Shown here piece by piece: positions 33,487-41,465 of a stretch of 64,000 bases of DNA. How positions within the stretch are numbered: position 1 is the stretch's first letter; each line of letters begins with the position of its first letter. The position numbers and the translations under genes were made by a program. The DNA lies in contig NZ_SCRH01000046.1 of assembly GCF_004298145.1 (NCBI RefSeq), positions 124,001 through 188,000 of the forward strand. The letters are read 5' to 3'. The stretch is from Mycobacterium sp. (GTDB lineage Bacteria; Actinomycetota; Actinomycetes; Mycobacteriales; Mycobacteriaceae). The notes beneath the pieces are model-generated. The model did no database searches and had not been told where the DNA came from. It saw nothing but the letters and a program-made list of their open reading frames with translations.

Positions 33487-35862
33487 ATGCGTCCCGCGCG
33501 GTCACCTTCGCCCGTTGTGCGGTGGACGGTCTCCGGGGCCGCCCTGCTCCTGATCCTCTATCTGGCCGTCCTGGATCTGGCGCCCTCGATCATCGATGCA
33601 CTGCCGCCCGCGCTCGGCTGGTTCGGCCGGCCCGGCTCGATGCCGACGCTGGCGATCGTCGTCGCCGTGCTGATCGCGGCGTGCGTACTGACCTTCCGAT
33701 CGGACACCAGCCACCGGGTGGTGGGGGTTTCGTTCACCGTGATTGCGGTGCTCGTCAGCATGACCGCGGTGTTGGGGCTGAGCTCCTACTGGGGATGCCA
33801 CGACGCCAACCACCCGGCCTTCTTCACCCCGCTGATGGCGACGGCCAGTCTGGTCAAGGGCGGCACCGGCGACTTCTCGGTGGGCGGGCGGACCTGCCCC
33901 AATCCCACGCCGGTCGGGCTGGAACTGGCCCGAATCGCGGCGCTGGCCGCGATCTTCACCGGCCTGGGCGGCGTCGTGGTGGGCGTGTTCCGGTCGCAGG
34001 TGGACCGGCTGCGGGCCAACCTCGCCGATTCCGTCACGGCCATCGTCGGTGTCGATGCCGACACCCAATCGATGATCAGCGCGGTGGCGCGGACGCTGGA
34101 CCGGCGCAGCACCCTGGTCGCGATCACCGGCGCCAGTGACGACCGCGTGGCGCGGGCCCGCAGGCAGGGCGCCCGGGTGGTGCTGGTGGACTTCAACACC
34201 CCGTCCACATTGGTTTCACTTCGATTGTGGCGCAACCTATCTCGGCTTTACCTGATGGCGCCCGACCCGGCGGTCAACCTGTTGTGGCTGGACCTGATCG
34301 GTCGCCGGCTTTCCGAGGTCGCCCACAAGCGGCGGTTGCCCCTCATCGTGCGCATGGACGACCCGTGGCTGGCGCAAGCGTGGCGCGCCCAACAGTTCGG
34401 CGGGTCCGACACCCGATGGGCGGCCGACGTTGTCGGCAAATACGAGGTGACGGCGGGCCGACTCCTCGATGCCGTCGTCGCAACGCGACGCATTGAGCGG
34501 GTGTTCGTTTGCGGCACTTCGCAACTCACCCTGGCGCTGTGCGCGAACCTGACCCAACGCGCCCTGGAACGCGACTTCTACACCCCGCCCGACGCGGCGC
34601 CATTGCCGGCGCTGACCCTGGTCGGGACGGACGCCGAGGATTACTTGCGCGATCACGAATTCCACCGTCGGCAAGCCGGATTCGCATCGGAGGGCCCGAC
34701 GATCGACGCGGTAGCCGAGGCGCCGACCGTGCCGACGATGCTGAAGCTGATCGACGCGGCCGGCGCCGCCACCAGCGCGGTGATTTTCGTGGACGCCCAT
34801 GCCGCGACAACCGCCGCCCGGCTGGCCGCCCGCTTCCCCGAGATGCCCATTCACGCCTCGGATCTCAATACCAGCATCAGCGACGACTCGATCCAGGTGG
34901 TCGGCCAATTGCAGTCCTACTCGCTGGTGCTGGACACCCAGGAGGGCCTGGTCCAGGACGCGTGGGAACGCGCGGCGCGGCTGATCCACGAGCGCTACGT
35001 CTCGACGATCGACCCGACGGCGCCGCGCTCCCCCGCCGCGATGCCATGGGCCGAACTCAACGAGTTCTACCGCGGCTCCAACCGGCGCCAGGTGCGCAAC
35101 GCGCTGTGGATGGTCGAGCAGATCGCCGGGCACACCTGGAATACCTGGGGCAGCCCGCCGGCGCAGCTGTCCGGACGTGATATGGCGGGCCTGGCGCCGG
35201 TGGAACAGTTGGCGTTGATGGGCTTCGATGAGCACGCGGCGATGAGCATGGCTCAGGCGGAGCACGAGGACTGGTGTCGCTACTATCGCCACCACGGCTG
35301 GAAGTACGGTTCGCCGCGCGACGACGCGCGCAAGATCCACGACAAACTCCTCGACTGGCCCGCGATCGAAAGCGACCCGGATCTGCTCAACGCCGCGGTT
35401 CGAAGTTTGGCGGGCACACTGTGGAGCTTGCGGCAGTTGGGCTTTCGCTCCCGCCCCCTGTGGCAATCCTTCACCCGGGTGGGCACGGTCGCCGCGGAGC
35501 AACGCAACACCGCGTGGACGTGGGCGTCGGATTCCGGCCACACCATGCGCGCCGACGCCGGCGACTGGGCGATCGCCGAGGACGGCAAGGTGTGGTCGGT
35601 CCGCGACGACATTTTCCGCGACGCCTACGAGCCCGCGGGCGATGGTCGGTGGCGCCGGAAGGGGCGGGTTCAAGCACGCCCGGCGCAGCCCGGCGAGACC
35701 ATCAACACCCTGGAAGGCCAGACGGCGGCGGCCGACGGCGACTGGGTCGTGCGCGGGCAGGGCGGCGAGCAATGGCCGGTTCCCGCCGAGGAATTCGCGC
35801 GACGCTACGCCGAAATCCACCCGTCCGAAGAAGTCCCGGTTCTCGAGGGCGGCGATGGCTAG
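33487..35862 (+). CDS. Membrane Rossmann (TrkA_N-like)-RyR-PGDYG-like protein
   Basis: The 791-residue product has helices at about 15-36, 51-70, 78-100 and 146-168 with Cys104 and Cys137 in the 101-145 loop. A Rossmann-like region follows: VTAIVGVDADTQ at 183-194, VVLVDF at 231-236 and a second VFVCGTSQ at 339-346. A RyR domain spans about 525-625 (NEFYRGSNRRQ; MAQAEHEDWCRYYRHHGWKY). Two PGDYG-like repeats follow at 685-715 (GDWAIAEDGKVWSVRDDIF) and 738-773 (GDWVVRGQGGEQWPVPAEEF). RyR domains in bacteria have been proposed to sense nucleotide-derived ligands. The start MRPARSPS has GGGAGG upstream. It is absent from this spot in M. tuberculosis as I recall and sits 144 bases before a TIR gene. 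Confidence 0.8.
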   Translation: MRPARSPSPVVRWTVSGAALLLILYLAVLDLAPSIIDALPPALGWFGRPGSMPTLAIVVAVLIAACVLTFRSDTSHRVVGVSFTVIAVLVSMTAVLGLSSYWGCHDANHPAFFTPLMATASLVKGGTGDFSVGGRTCPNPTPVGLELARIAALAAIFTGLGGVVVGVFRSQVDRLRANLADSVTAIVGVDADTQSMISAVARTLDRRSTLVAITGASDDRVARARRQGARVVLVDFNTPSTLVSLRLWRNLSRLYLMAPDPAVNLLWLDLIGRRLSEVAHKRRLPLIVRMDDPWLAQAWRAQQFGGSDTRWAADVVGKYEVTAGRLLDAVVATRRIERVFVCGTSQLTLALCANLTQRALERDFYTPPDAAPLPALTLVGTDAEDYLRDHEFHRRQAGFASEGPTIDAVAEAPTVPTMLKLIDAAGAATSAVIFVDAHAATTAARLAARFPEMPIHASDLNTSISDDSIQVVGQLQSYSLVLDTQEGLVQDAWERAARLIHERYVSTIDPTAPRSPAAMPWAELNEFYRGSNRRQVRNALWMVEQIAGHTWNTWGSPPAQLSGRDMAGLAPVEQLALMGFDEHAAMSMAQAEHEDWCRYYRHHGWKYGSPRDDARKIHDKLLDWPAIESDPDLLNAAVRSLAGTLWSLRQLGFRSRPLWQSFTRVGTVAAEQRNTAWTWASDSGHTMRADAGDWAIAEDGKVWSVRDDIFRDAYEPAGDGRWRRKGRVQARPAQPGETINTLEGQTAAADGDWVVRGQGGEQWPVPAEEFARRYAEIHPSEEVPVLEGGDG

Positions 35863-35926
35863 GGTGCTGGCTCACCGCCGACCCCAAATGGCAGTTCATT
35901 TGCACCCTCTGCCAGGGCCCAACACT

Positions 35927-35937
35927 GATACCGTATC
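35927..35937. promoter_or_regulatory. Palindrome GATAC-C-GTATC before the TIR gene
   Basis: A perfect 5+5 inverted repeat containing TACCGT (35929-35934), a possible -10, 69 bases upstream of the TIR start. It could let the TIR gene be transcribed apart from the RyR gene and be an operator. Confidence 0.35.
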
Positions 35938-36006
35938 GGCGCACGTGCAATAGCCGGATCAAAGGATTTCGCCCGAGTGAGTTAGTTCGCACCCAAGGAG
36001 ACTTCG

Positions 36007-37566
36007 ATGGCGATCTTCATCAGCTACTCGAGCCAAGACAGGTCGACGGTCGACGCCCTGACGACCGCGCTCCGGCGCGGACAGCAACAGGTTTGGTTCG
36101 ACCAAGAGCTCGGCGGCGGCGATTCCTGGTGGAACAAGATCTTGGAGCAGATCCGCTCGTGCGATGTGTTCATCGTCGCGCTGTCGAACAACTGGCTGCA
36201 GTCCAAGCCCAGTCAGGTCGAGTTGCGCTACGCGAGGGCATTGAACCGGCCGATCCTGCCGGTCCGCATCGGCGACGTGGACAGCATGCGCGTGAATCCC
36301 CTTGCCGCATTGCAGATCATCGATTACTGCGAACCGACCGTCGACGCCGGTATTCAATTGGTCACCGCGGTGCACGCGCTGCGCGCCAAACCCGTGCCGT
36401 TGCCGGATCCGCTCCCCGAAGAGCCGCCGGTGCCGTTCGGTTACATCACGCGGTTGGGCAACACCCTCGCCGAAAAGGAACTCAGCCCGCAACAGCAGAC
36501 GCAACTGCTGATCGAACTCCGGTCCGGACTCGATGAGGACGGTGACGACCCCAGCGCTCGCGGCGACATCGGCCAACTGCTGCGCATGCTGCGCCTGCGC
36601 CACGACGTCACCTACCGCACCCGGACCGAGATCGACAACGTGCTGGCCGAAATCGAAGCCAAAAACAGTGCTGCGGGAACTCCAGCGGACGCCGACGCTG
36701 CCTTGGCATCGGCGCCGACCGCGAAAAGGCCGTCCGGCCCAACACCATCGGACGGATTGTCGACCGCGGCGCCGCCCGCGGGGCCCAGTCGTGCGGCCGC
36801 CTCGGGCGGCGGATCAAACAAGAGGTTGATGATCATCGGTGGCGCCGCCGTCGCGGCGATCGCCGCAATAGCGATCGTGGTCGTTTTGGCGACGCAGGGC
36901 GGCAAAACCAAGGCGCCCAAGGTCGACGCGGCCTCGGGGCCAAACGCAGGTTCGGTACCCGCCGCCGGGTCGGCACCGGGTGCGGGCAATGAATCGAACA
37001 GCTCGAAGCTGGACTCGTATCTGCTCGGCCCCGCCGAGGTCGCCGCCAGCATCGGCGACCAGGACATGGTGGTCGCCGAGAAGGCCGCCCAGCTTCGTAA
37101 CTTGAGGGCCACCCTGTCCAACCCGGATTGCAAGGGCGCGTACGAACCCATCGAAGACTCGGCCTACAAGGGGGCGGACGGCGTCACCGCGGTCAGCGGC
37201 CAGGCCGTGCACACCGCCGGCCCGAATCCGCCGCACCGCGTGTACGAATCCGTCGTCGCGTTCTCGTCGCCGGAGAAGGCCACCGCGTTCGTGCAGGCAT
37301 CGGCGGGCAAGTGGAAAGCGTGCGCCGGGCAATCGATCACGGTGAGCTTCAACGGCAAGTCGTCGGGATGGACGTTCGGTGATGTCACCGGCGTTCCGCC
37401 GAAGATCTACCAGCAGAGGACTCAGGCCGATGGCACCCGGGTCTGCCACCATGCGTTGCACGCGGTATCCAGCGTGGTCGTCGACCTGTTGGTGTGCGGG
37501 CCCGATGCCGGCACCGGACAGGCCGGCAAACTCGCCGGGCAGATCGCCGCGAAGGTGGGCCAGTAA
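36007..37566 (+). CDS. TIR domain-membrane helix-PknH-type sensor protein
   Basis: The 519-residue protein starts AIFISYSSQDRSTVDALTTAL, a TIR domain (1-125). Glu72 (SQVELRYA) is placed like the catalytic glutamate of NAD-cleaving TIRs. A helical region (140-220, with TRTEIDNVLAEIEAK) and a Pro/Ala/Ser linker lead to a membrane helix at 273-296. The extracellular part (335-519) resembles the PknH sensor domain, with Cys375, 439, 480 and 497 able to form two disulfides, as in mycobacterial Ser/Thr kinases. Thus a kinase has been exchanged for TIR. An AAGGAGA site precedes the ATG. NADase activity is inferred. Confidence 0.85.
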   Translation: MAIFISYSSQDRSTVDALTTALRRGQQQVWFDQELGGGDSWWNKILEQIRSCDVFIVALSNNWLQSKPSQVELRYARALNRPILPVRIGDVDSMRVNPLAALQIIDYCEPTVDAGIQLVTAVHALRAKPVPLPDPLPEEPPVPFGYITRLGNTLAEKELSPQQQTQLLIELRSGLDEDGDDPSARGDIGQLLRMLRLRHDVTYRTRTEIDNVLAEIEAKNSAAGTPADADAALASAPTAKRPSGPTPSDGLSTAAPPAGPSRAAASGGGSNKRLMIIGGAAVAAIAAIAIVVVLATQGGKTKAPKVDAASGPNAGSVPAAGSAPGAGNESNSSKLDSYLLGPAEVAASIGDQDMVVAEKAAQLRNLRATLSNPDCKGAYEPIEDSAYKGADGVTAVSGQAVHTAGPNPPHRVYESVVAFSSPEKATAFVQASAGKWKACAGQSITVSFNGKSSGWTFGDVTGVPPKIYQQRTQADGTRVCHHALHAVSSVVVDLLVCGPDAGTGQAGKLAGQIAAKVGQ

Positions 37567-37809
37567 CGGCTACAGACATGGAGCGGCCCCCGAGCCATAC
37601 TCCAGGTCGGACAAAAACCGGAAGCTCGGGGGCCGGGTGACTGCGGGGAATTCGCCAGCGCGTGTGTATCGCCAGCTCTTCCGAGCCGATGCAGCTAGCG
37701 CGCAGCCACCTCACATGTCCATGAAGCTATCAATTTCTCGGACCACCTCCTTCCTTGTGTACGGCCGACCGTACCCGCGAATCGGTGCGCCGACTACAGA
37801 ATTCAGCGC
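37567..37809 (-). other. Possibly conserved non-coding segment downstream of pabC-like gene
   Basis: The gap between convergent genes has, on the minus strand, a GTACGG-CCGA-CCGTAC-type palindrome (37759-37774), then AAGGAAGGAGG (ribosome-site-like, about 37745-37756) before a short frame ending SFMDM-stop (stop 37710-37712), then the hairpin at 37584-37635. The order of a strong ribosome site, tiny frame and hairpin suggests a leader or small RNA. I have the impression of similar sequence in other actinobacteria but cannot verify it. Confidence 0.35.
37584..37635. terminator. 12-pair GC hairpin between convergent genes
   Basis: CGGCCCCCGAGC (37584-37595) pairs perfectly with GCTCGGGGGCCG (37624-37635) around a 28-base loop that has its own small pairing. 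There is no U-run, but the stem is very stable and lies 17 bases past the TIR stop. Confidence 0.6.
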
Positions 37810-38697
37810 TCAGCGATCGCTGACGATCGCGGCGTCGACCAGTTCGGTGAATTCCGCCGCCATCGGCGACCGCGACAGCGGGCGGCCATCGAGGGTATGC
37901 ACTCGGGCGGCCAAAGTCATGCTCGAGATCAGCCAAACACCTTGGGCAGCAATCAGATCCGCGACACGCAGCGCCCGATAGTCGCAGTCGTAGCCCTTGG
38001 ATCTGGCCACCTCGAACAGCGCCTGCTGCGTGGTGCCGCGCAGAATCGGATACCACGGCGGGGGCGTCAGCAGGCATGGATTGCCGTCCGATACATCGGA
38101 GTCGGTGGCGATCACCACGGTCGAGCGCGGGCCTTCCAGCACATAGCCGTCGGTGCTGACGAAGATGACGTCACCGGCATCCCGGCGGGCCGCGTGACGC
38201 AGGGCCGCCATATTCACCGCGTAGGACAGGGTCTTGGCGCCGGCCAGCAGCCACGGCATCGTGTCGACACCCGTGGCGGGCAGCCCGCGATCGAGCGTGA
38301 CCGCCGCCAGTCCGTCACGTCGGACCACGCTCACTCGTTCGGGAACGCCGTTGACCATCACATACGCCGTCGGCACCGAACCGCCCTCCCGGCCGCGGCT
38401 GTAGATCAACCGCATCGCGCCTTCGTCGCCAGTGCCCGCGCACCACTGCCGGGTGGCCACCTCGATCGCGCTTCGCCAACGCGGCAGATCCGGCTCGGGC
38501 AGATCGGTCAGCGCGGCCGACTGGGTCAGCCGTTGCAAGTGCGACTCGATCAGACAGGCTCTGCCGTCGCGCACCAACAGCGTCTCGAAGACACCGTCGC
38601 CGCGTAGCGCCGCCAGGTCGTCGGCGTGCAACAGCGGCGCATCCGGCGAATGCCGTTCGCCGTCCAGCGTGATGATCACACCCGTCTGGCCGGCCAT
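37810..38697 (-). CDS. pabC: Class IV PLP lyase/aminotransferase (aminodeoxychorismate lyase type)
   Basis: The 295-residue fold-type IV enzyme shows DDLAALRGDGVFETLLVRDG, the PLP lysine in WLLAGAKTLSYAVNMAA and the strand FVSTDGYVLEGPRSTVVIA. The start MAGQTGVIITLDGE matches the expected domain edge. M. tuberculosis Rv0812, the apparent orthologue, is regarded as a 4-amino-4-deoxychorismate lyase making para-aminobenzoate for folate; D-amino acid transamination is the alternative in this fold. It is divergent from the folate-binding ygfZ gene, a fitting pairing. Confidence 0.85.
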   Translation of the reverse strand: MAGQTGVIITLDGERHSPDAPLLHADDLAALRGDGVFETLLVRDGRACLIESHLQRLTQSAALTDLPEPDLPRWRSAIEVATRQWCAGTGDEGAMRLIYSRGREGGSVPTAYVMVNGVPERVSVVRRDGLAAVTLDRGLPATGVDTMPWLLAGAKTLSYAVNMAALRHAARRDAGDVIFVSTDGYVLEGPRSTVVIATDSDVSDGNPCLLTPPPWYPILRGTTQQALFEVARSKGYDCDYRALRVADLIAAQGVWLISSMTLAARVHTLDGRPLSRSPMAAEFTELVDAAIVSDR

Positions 38698-38723
38698 GGA
38701 GGCAAAGCCTATCCAATGCCGAG

Positions 38724-38772
38724 CTTCACACTGCCCGCACACTCGGCGACCAGTGTGAAGTCTGCTTCACAC
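38724..38772. promoter_or_regulatory. Three copies of CTTCACAC between divergent pabC-like and ygfZ genes
   Basis: CTTCACAC at 38724-38731 is followed by the perfect inverted pair GTGTGAAG (38753-38760) TCTG CTTCACAC (38765-38772). TAGAGT at 38799-38804 is a -10 six bases before the ygfZ GTG. This looks like an operator for an unidentified regulator of both genes. Confidence 0.55.
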
Positions 38773-38810
38773 GCTCGCTGGCCGCGTGCACCGGAACGTA
38801 GAGTTGACGT

Positions 38811-39905
38811 GTGAGCCACCCCGTTTCCGCACCCGATACCGGACCCGACGCCGGCGCCGTCTGGCATTACGGCGATCCGCTGGGCGAACAGCGCGCCGCC
38901 GAAACCGGCGCGATAGTGGTCGACCGCTCGCACCGGGGCGTGCTCACCTTGACCGGTAACGACCGGCAGACCTGGTTGCACAGCATCTCGACGCAGCACG
39001 TCAGCAGCCTCCCCGACGGCGCCTGCACGCAGAATCTCAGCCTCGACGGCCAGGGGCGCGTCGAGGATCACTGGATCCAGACCGAACTGGCAGGGACCAC
39101 CTACCTCGATACCGAACCGTGGCGCGCTGAGCCGCTGCTCGAATACCTGCGCAAGATGGTGTTCTGGTCCGACGTCACCCTGAGCGGCGCCGATCTGGCG
39201 GTGCTCTCGTTGCTCGGGCCGCGGCTGGCCGACCAGGCGATCATCGACGCGCTCGGAGTGGACGCGCTGCCCGCCGAGCTGACCGCGGTTCCCACCGGCG
39301 GGGGCTTCGTGCGGCGGATGCCGGGCACGCCCGCCGGCCCGATCGAACTGGACCTGGTGGTTCCGCGCGCCGAGGCCGGTGACTGGCGAAACCGGTTGTC
39401 GCAGGCCGGGGTGCGGCCCAGCGGCGTGTGGGCGTATGAAGCCCATCGCGTCGCGGCCGTGCGGCCCCGGCTGGGCATCGACACCGATGAACGCACGATT
39501 CCGCATGAGGTGGGGTGGATCGGTGGGCCCGGCGACGGCGCCGTCCACCTGGACAAGGGCTGTTACCGCGGGCAGGAGACCGTCGCGCGGGTGCACAACC
39601 TGGGTAGACCACCCCGGGTGTTGGCCTTGCTGCACCTCGACGGTTCGGTGGAACGGCCGTCGACGGGTGATCCGGTGCTGGCCGGTGGTCGGACGATCGG
39701 CCGCCTCGGGACCGTGGTCGACCACGTCGATCTCGGGCCGATAGCGCTGGCGCTCCTCAAGCGCGGGCTGCCCGCCGAGACGGAATTGGCGACCGGTCCG
39801 GAGGCGGCGGTGGCCGCGGTGATCGATATCGATTCCCTGCCTCCCGCCGAGCAGATCGGCGCCGGCCGGCTGGCCGTTGAACGGTTGCGGGGCGGTGCGA
39901 GATAA
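38811..39905 (+). CDS. ygfZ: YgfZ/GcvT-like folate-binding iron-sulfur repair protein
   Basis: The 364-residue protein carries the YgfZ signature KGCYRGQETVARVHNLGRPPR and an N-terminal GcvT-like folate-binding region (GVLTLTGNDRQTWLHSISTQHV). It is thought to use tetrahydrofolate in assembly or repair of Fe-S enzymes. The GTG start is at leaderless distance from TAGAGT. It corresponds to Rv0811c. Confidence 0.92.
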   Translation: MSHPVSAPDTGPDAGAVWHYGDPLGEQRAAETGAIVVDRSHRGVLTLTGNDRQTWLHSISTQHVSSLPDGACTQNLSLDGQGRVEDHWIQTELAGTTYLDTEPWRAEPLLEYLRKMVFWSDVTLSGADLAVLSLLGPRLADQAIIDALGVDALPAELTAVPTGGGFVRRMPGTPAGPIELDLVVPRAEAGDWRNRLSQAGVRPSGVWAYEAHRVAAVRPRLGIDTDERTIPHEVGWIGGPGDGAVHLDKGCYRGQETVARVHNLGRPPRVLALLHLDGSVERPSTGDPVLAGGRTIGRLGTVVDHVDLGPIALALLKRGLPAETELATGPEAAVAAVIDIDSLPPAEQIGAGRLAVERLRGGAR

Positions 39906-40039
39906 TGAACGGTAACGTCCGCCACAGCGAGCAGGGGGCGCCAACGCCCGGTGGCGAGGCACGGTAAACTGTCGGCAGGACAAAACGACACCAGGAGATC
40001 GGAGCCGCCTACTCGTTAGGCCGCTCCGTTATTGCGCGA

Positions 40040-40051
40040 GGGGGTTCCCCC
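40040..40051 (+). promoter_or_regulatory. RBS-sequestering palindrome at the DUF3073 start
   Basis: GGGGGTTCCCCC ends directly at the ATG (40052). The G-run is the only ribosome-site-like sequence, so pairing with the C-run could hide it. TAAACT at 39965-39970 is the likely -10, giving a leader of about 75 bases. Confidence 0.45.
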
Positions 40052-40237
40052 ATGGGCCGCGGCCGGGCTAAGGCGAAGCAGACCAAGGTTGCTCGAGAAC
40101 TCAAATACAGTTCTCCGCAGACCGACTTCCAGCGGCTTCAGCGCGAGCTGTCAGGATCGGATTCCGACGAATCCAACGCACTGGACAACGACGGCGCCGA
40201 CGAATCCTGGGACGACCAGGACAACTGGCGGCGCTAG
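40052..40237 (+). CDS. DUF3073 small protein
   Basis: The 61-residue protein starts MGRGRAKAKQTKVARELKY, the highly conserved basic DUF3073 N-terminus, followed by SSPQTDFQRLQREL and an acidic tail (SDSDESNALDNDGADESWDD). It is widespread in Actinobacteria next to purM; its function is unknown. The charge split (basic head, acidic tail) suggests nucleic-acid or ribosome contact. It corresponds to Rv0810c. Confidence 0.9.
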   Translation: MGRGRAKAKQTKVARELKYSSPQTDFQRLQRELSGSDSDESNALDNDGADESWDDQDNWRR

Positions 40238-40304
40238 AACCAACGCCCCGGCGCCGATGCCCAGTGCATCGGCGCCGCGTCTGTTCTGCTGAGGTGCGGG
40301 CTGC

Positions 40305-41399
40305 TCAGAATCTCGGGTGCTGACCGACGAGTTTGGCCCGCGGGCCTGCCTTTCCGCCTTTGCCGACGGTGCCCAGCACCCAGGAGTCCAGGTGCCGTGC
40401 GGTCAGGATGGCCAGGGCGCGGTCGGTATCTTCGGGAGCCACGACGGCGATCATGCCGACGCCCATGTTGAACGTCTTCTCCATCTCTTCCCGCGTCACC
40501 CGGCCGCGCTGGGCGATCATGGCGAACACGGGCGCGGGCGTCCAGGTGCCGCGGTCCATTTCGGCGACCAGCCCGTGCGGGATGACGCGTGCCAGGTTTC
40601 CGGCCAGTCCACCACCGGTGACGTGGCAAAAGGTGCGGACGTGCGTTTCGGCGGCCAGCGCCAGGCAATCCTTGGCATAGATGCGGGTGGGTTCGAGCAG
40701 CTCTTCACCGAGGGTGCGGCCGAACTCCTCGACGTAGCCTTCGAGGTTCATCCGGTCGATCTCGAGTAGCACCGTGCGGGCCAGCGAATATCCGTTGGAG
40801 TGCAGGCCCGACGCGCCCATCGCGATGATGACGTCACCGGGTTTGACCCGATCGGGTCCCAGCACGTCGTCGGCCTCGACGACACCGATGCCGGTGGCCG
40901 AAATGTCGTAGTGGTCCGGTTCCATCAGGCCCGGGTGTTCGGCCGTCTCGCCGCCGAGCAGCGCGCAGCCGGCCCGTACACAACCTTCGGCGATACCGCT
41001 GACGATGGCGCTCAAGCGTTCCGGCACCGTCCGGCCGACAGCGATGTAGTCCTGCAGGAACAGCGGCTCGGCGCCACACACCACAAGGTCGTCGACCACC
41101 ATCGCCACCAGGTCCAGCCCGACGGTGTCGTGCTTGTCCATCGCCTGAGCGACCGCCAGCTTGGTACCGACGCCATCGGTGGAGGCCGCGAGTAGCGGCT
41201 CGCGGTAGTCGCCGCGTAGCGCGAACAAGCCGGCGAATCCGCCCAAGCCGCCCCGCACCTCGGGTCGCGTGGCTTTTGTCGCCAGCGGCTTGAACAATTC
41301 GACGGCGCGATCGCCGGCGTCAATGTCCACCCCGGCCGACGCGTAGGTGATGCCCTGACTGCCTGAGTGGCGTGTGGGGCTCTTTCCGGGATCCGTCAT
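40305..41399 (-). CDS. purM: Phosphoribosylformylglycinamidine cyclo-ligase PurM
   Basis: The 364-residue AIR synthetase shows YASAGVDIDAGDRAVELFK, FGGLFAL-like GGFAGLFALRG, DGVGTKLAVAQAMD, GLDLVAMVVDDLVVCGAEPLFLQDY, GGETAEHPG and HVTGGGLAGNLARVIP. It makes aminoimidazole ribotide in purine synthesis. It lies 66 bases downstream of purF on the same strand, so co-transcription is likely. The DUF3073 gene converges on it. Confidence 0.97.
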   Translation of the reverse strand: MTDPGKSPTRHSGSQGITYASAGVDIDAGDRAVELFKPLATKATRPEVRGGLGGFAGLFALRGDYREPLLAASTDGVGTKLAVAQAMDKHDTVGLDLVAMVVDDLVVCGAEPLFLQDYIAVGRTVPERLSAIVSGIAEGCVRAGCALLGGETAEHPGLMEPDHYDISATGIGVVEADDVLGPDRVKPGDVIIAMGASGLHSNGYSLARTVLLEIDRMNLEGYVEEFGRTLGEELLEPTRIYAKDCLALAAETHVRTFCHVTGGGLAGNLARVIPHGLVAEMDRGTWTPAPVFAMIAQRGRVTREEMEKTFNMGVGMIAVVAPEDTDRALAILTARHLDSWVLGTVGKGGKAGPRAKLVGQHPRF

Positions 41400-41465
41400 C
41401 GCGATAAAGGCTACCGGGCGGCGCCGACCGCCGGTATCAAACGTCGGCGAAGAAGCGCAACCGAG

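Noticed and set aside
34237..35820. Minus-strand 527-codon frame opposite the RyR gene
   Set aside because: It is a shadow of the RyR/Rossmann protein, whose motifs are in the plus frame.
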